5,761 nucleotides of DNA, taken from assembly GCA_900549275.1 (NCBI GenBank), contig URNU01000104.1, positions 1-5,761 on the forward strand, written 5' to 3'. The stretch comes from an uncultured Collinsella sp. (GTDB taxonomy: Bacteria; Actinomycetota; Coriobacteriia; Coriobacteriales; Coriobacteriaceae). A program made the position numbers and the translations under genes. The stretch's first letter is position 1. Every line of letters starts with the position of its first letter. Of the stretch, positions 5,461 to 5,761 are shown piece by piece. The notes below the pieces were generated by a model that did no database searches, was not told the origin of the DNA, and saw nothing but the letters and a program-made list of their open reading frames with translations.

Positions 5461-5761
5461 GCTGGACGCAAAAGACCTTGGGAGAGATTGTTAATCTAAA
5501 AAGGGGGTTTGACCTCCCCTCCAGCAACAGAGTTGATGGCCCCTACCCTGTTTTCTCATCTTCGGGACAAACGGGTACGCATTCGGAAGCCGCCGTTAAG
5601 GGGCCATGCGTCATAACCGGGCGTTATGGAACTATTGGGCAAGTTTTTTACTCCGATGCGGCTTGTTGGCCGTTAAATACGTCTTTGTACTCCACGGAAT
5701 TTAAGGGCAATAATCCTAAGTTTGTTTATTACCTACTCAAAACTCTTCCGTGGCGAGATTA
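5457..5761 (+). CDS. hsdS: Type I restriction-modification specificity subunit HsdS, N-terminal part
   Basis: ATG at 5457 overlaps the recombinase stop (ATGA), so translation is probably coupled. The frame is open to the window end, giving 101 complete residues of an expected 380-420. HsdS sets the DNA sequence recognised by the HsdM/HsdR complex. The visible part is a first recognition domain with the usual opening (SWTQKTLGEIVNLKRGFDLP), then PVFSSSGQTG, ITGRYGTIGQVFY (around residues 57-69) and WPLNTSLY, all standard Methylase_S landmarks. It differs in sequence from the recognition domain in the leftward cassette, as expected for alternative specificities. This copy has its own start and lies in an operon, so it is the likely expressed gene. 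Its central spacer, where the matching recombination site should be, is beyond the window. Confidence 0.92.
   Translation, partial: MSWTQKTLGEIVNLKRGFDLPSSNRVDGPYPVFSSSGQTGTHSEAAVKGPCVITGRYGTIGQVFYSDAACWPLNTSLYSTEFKGNNPKFVYYLLKTLPWRD

Larger units (their letters stand above)
3779..5761. other. Phase-variable Type I specificity (hsdS) locus, left part
   Basis: The parts are a silent hsdS half-gene on the minus strand bracketed by an 18-bp inverted repeat, a complete tyrosine recombinase, and a translationally coupled hsdS on the plus strand. Known phase-variable Type I systems, for example the Streptococcus pneumoniae hsdS locus with its CreX/PsrA recombinase, share this design: opposed hsdS genes, inverted repeats in the spacer and a nearby tyrosine recombinase. 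The region is less GC-rich than the zinc-ribbon gene to its left. hsdM and hsdR are not in the window, so the completeness of the system is unknown. Confidence 0.8.

Noticed and set aside
5457..5761. Possibility that the recombinase is a prophage integrase with an att site
   Set aside because: No phage genes or tRNA are nearby, and it overlaps an hsdS start, which is the setting of hsdS-shuffling recombinases.

Overview
The window looks like chromosomal DNA of a high-G+C gut actinobacterium of the Coriobacteriia, most likely Collinsella or a close relative. This rests on GC-rich codon use, strong AGGAG-type ribosome binding sites and the style of the proteins. It is an inference, because there is no rRNA or other taxonomic marker here.

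Left part (1-2322). The 5' end of a cation diffusion facilitator (CDF) metal exporter runs leftward off the window. Divergent from it is a rightward ATP-grasp ligase gene (591-1982), whose family includes D-aspartate ligases of peptidoglycan cross-bridges. The ligase gene sits between two copies of a 167-bp direct repeat (249-415 and 2024-2190, constant offset 1775, 18 mismatches). Each copy carries the first 27 codons of the CDF gene, its start and leader, a -10-like box and a 25-bp near-palindrome. The right copy is a broken CDF 5' end that stops after 28 codons. The ligase gene therefore appears to have been placed into, or duplicated together with, the CDF upstream region.

Middle (2323-3741). 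A 445-residue soluble protein with two four-cysteine zinc ribbons is followed by a textbook intrinsic terminator (14-bp stem, GGAG loop, six T).

Right part (3779-5761). This is one module: a leftward promoterless half hsdS (Type I restriction-modification specificity subunit), a rightward tyrosine recombinase with all six catalytic residues, and a rightward hsdS that starts inside the recombinase stop codon and runs off the window. An 18-bp perfect inverted repeat brackets the silent half-gene. This is the layout of a phase-variable Type I specificity locus, in which the recombinase is expected to shuffle DNA-recognition domains between the silent and expressed hsdS. The module is visibly less GC-rich than its neighbour (26 of 60 G+C at 5641-5700 against 38 of 60 at 3121-3180) and has a sharp left edge at about 3779, both consistent with acquisition. 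hsdM, hsdR and the partner recombination site in the expressed hsdS are not in the window.
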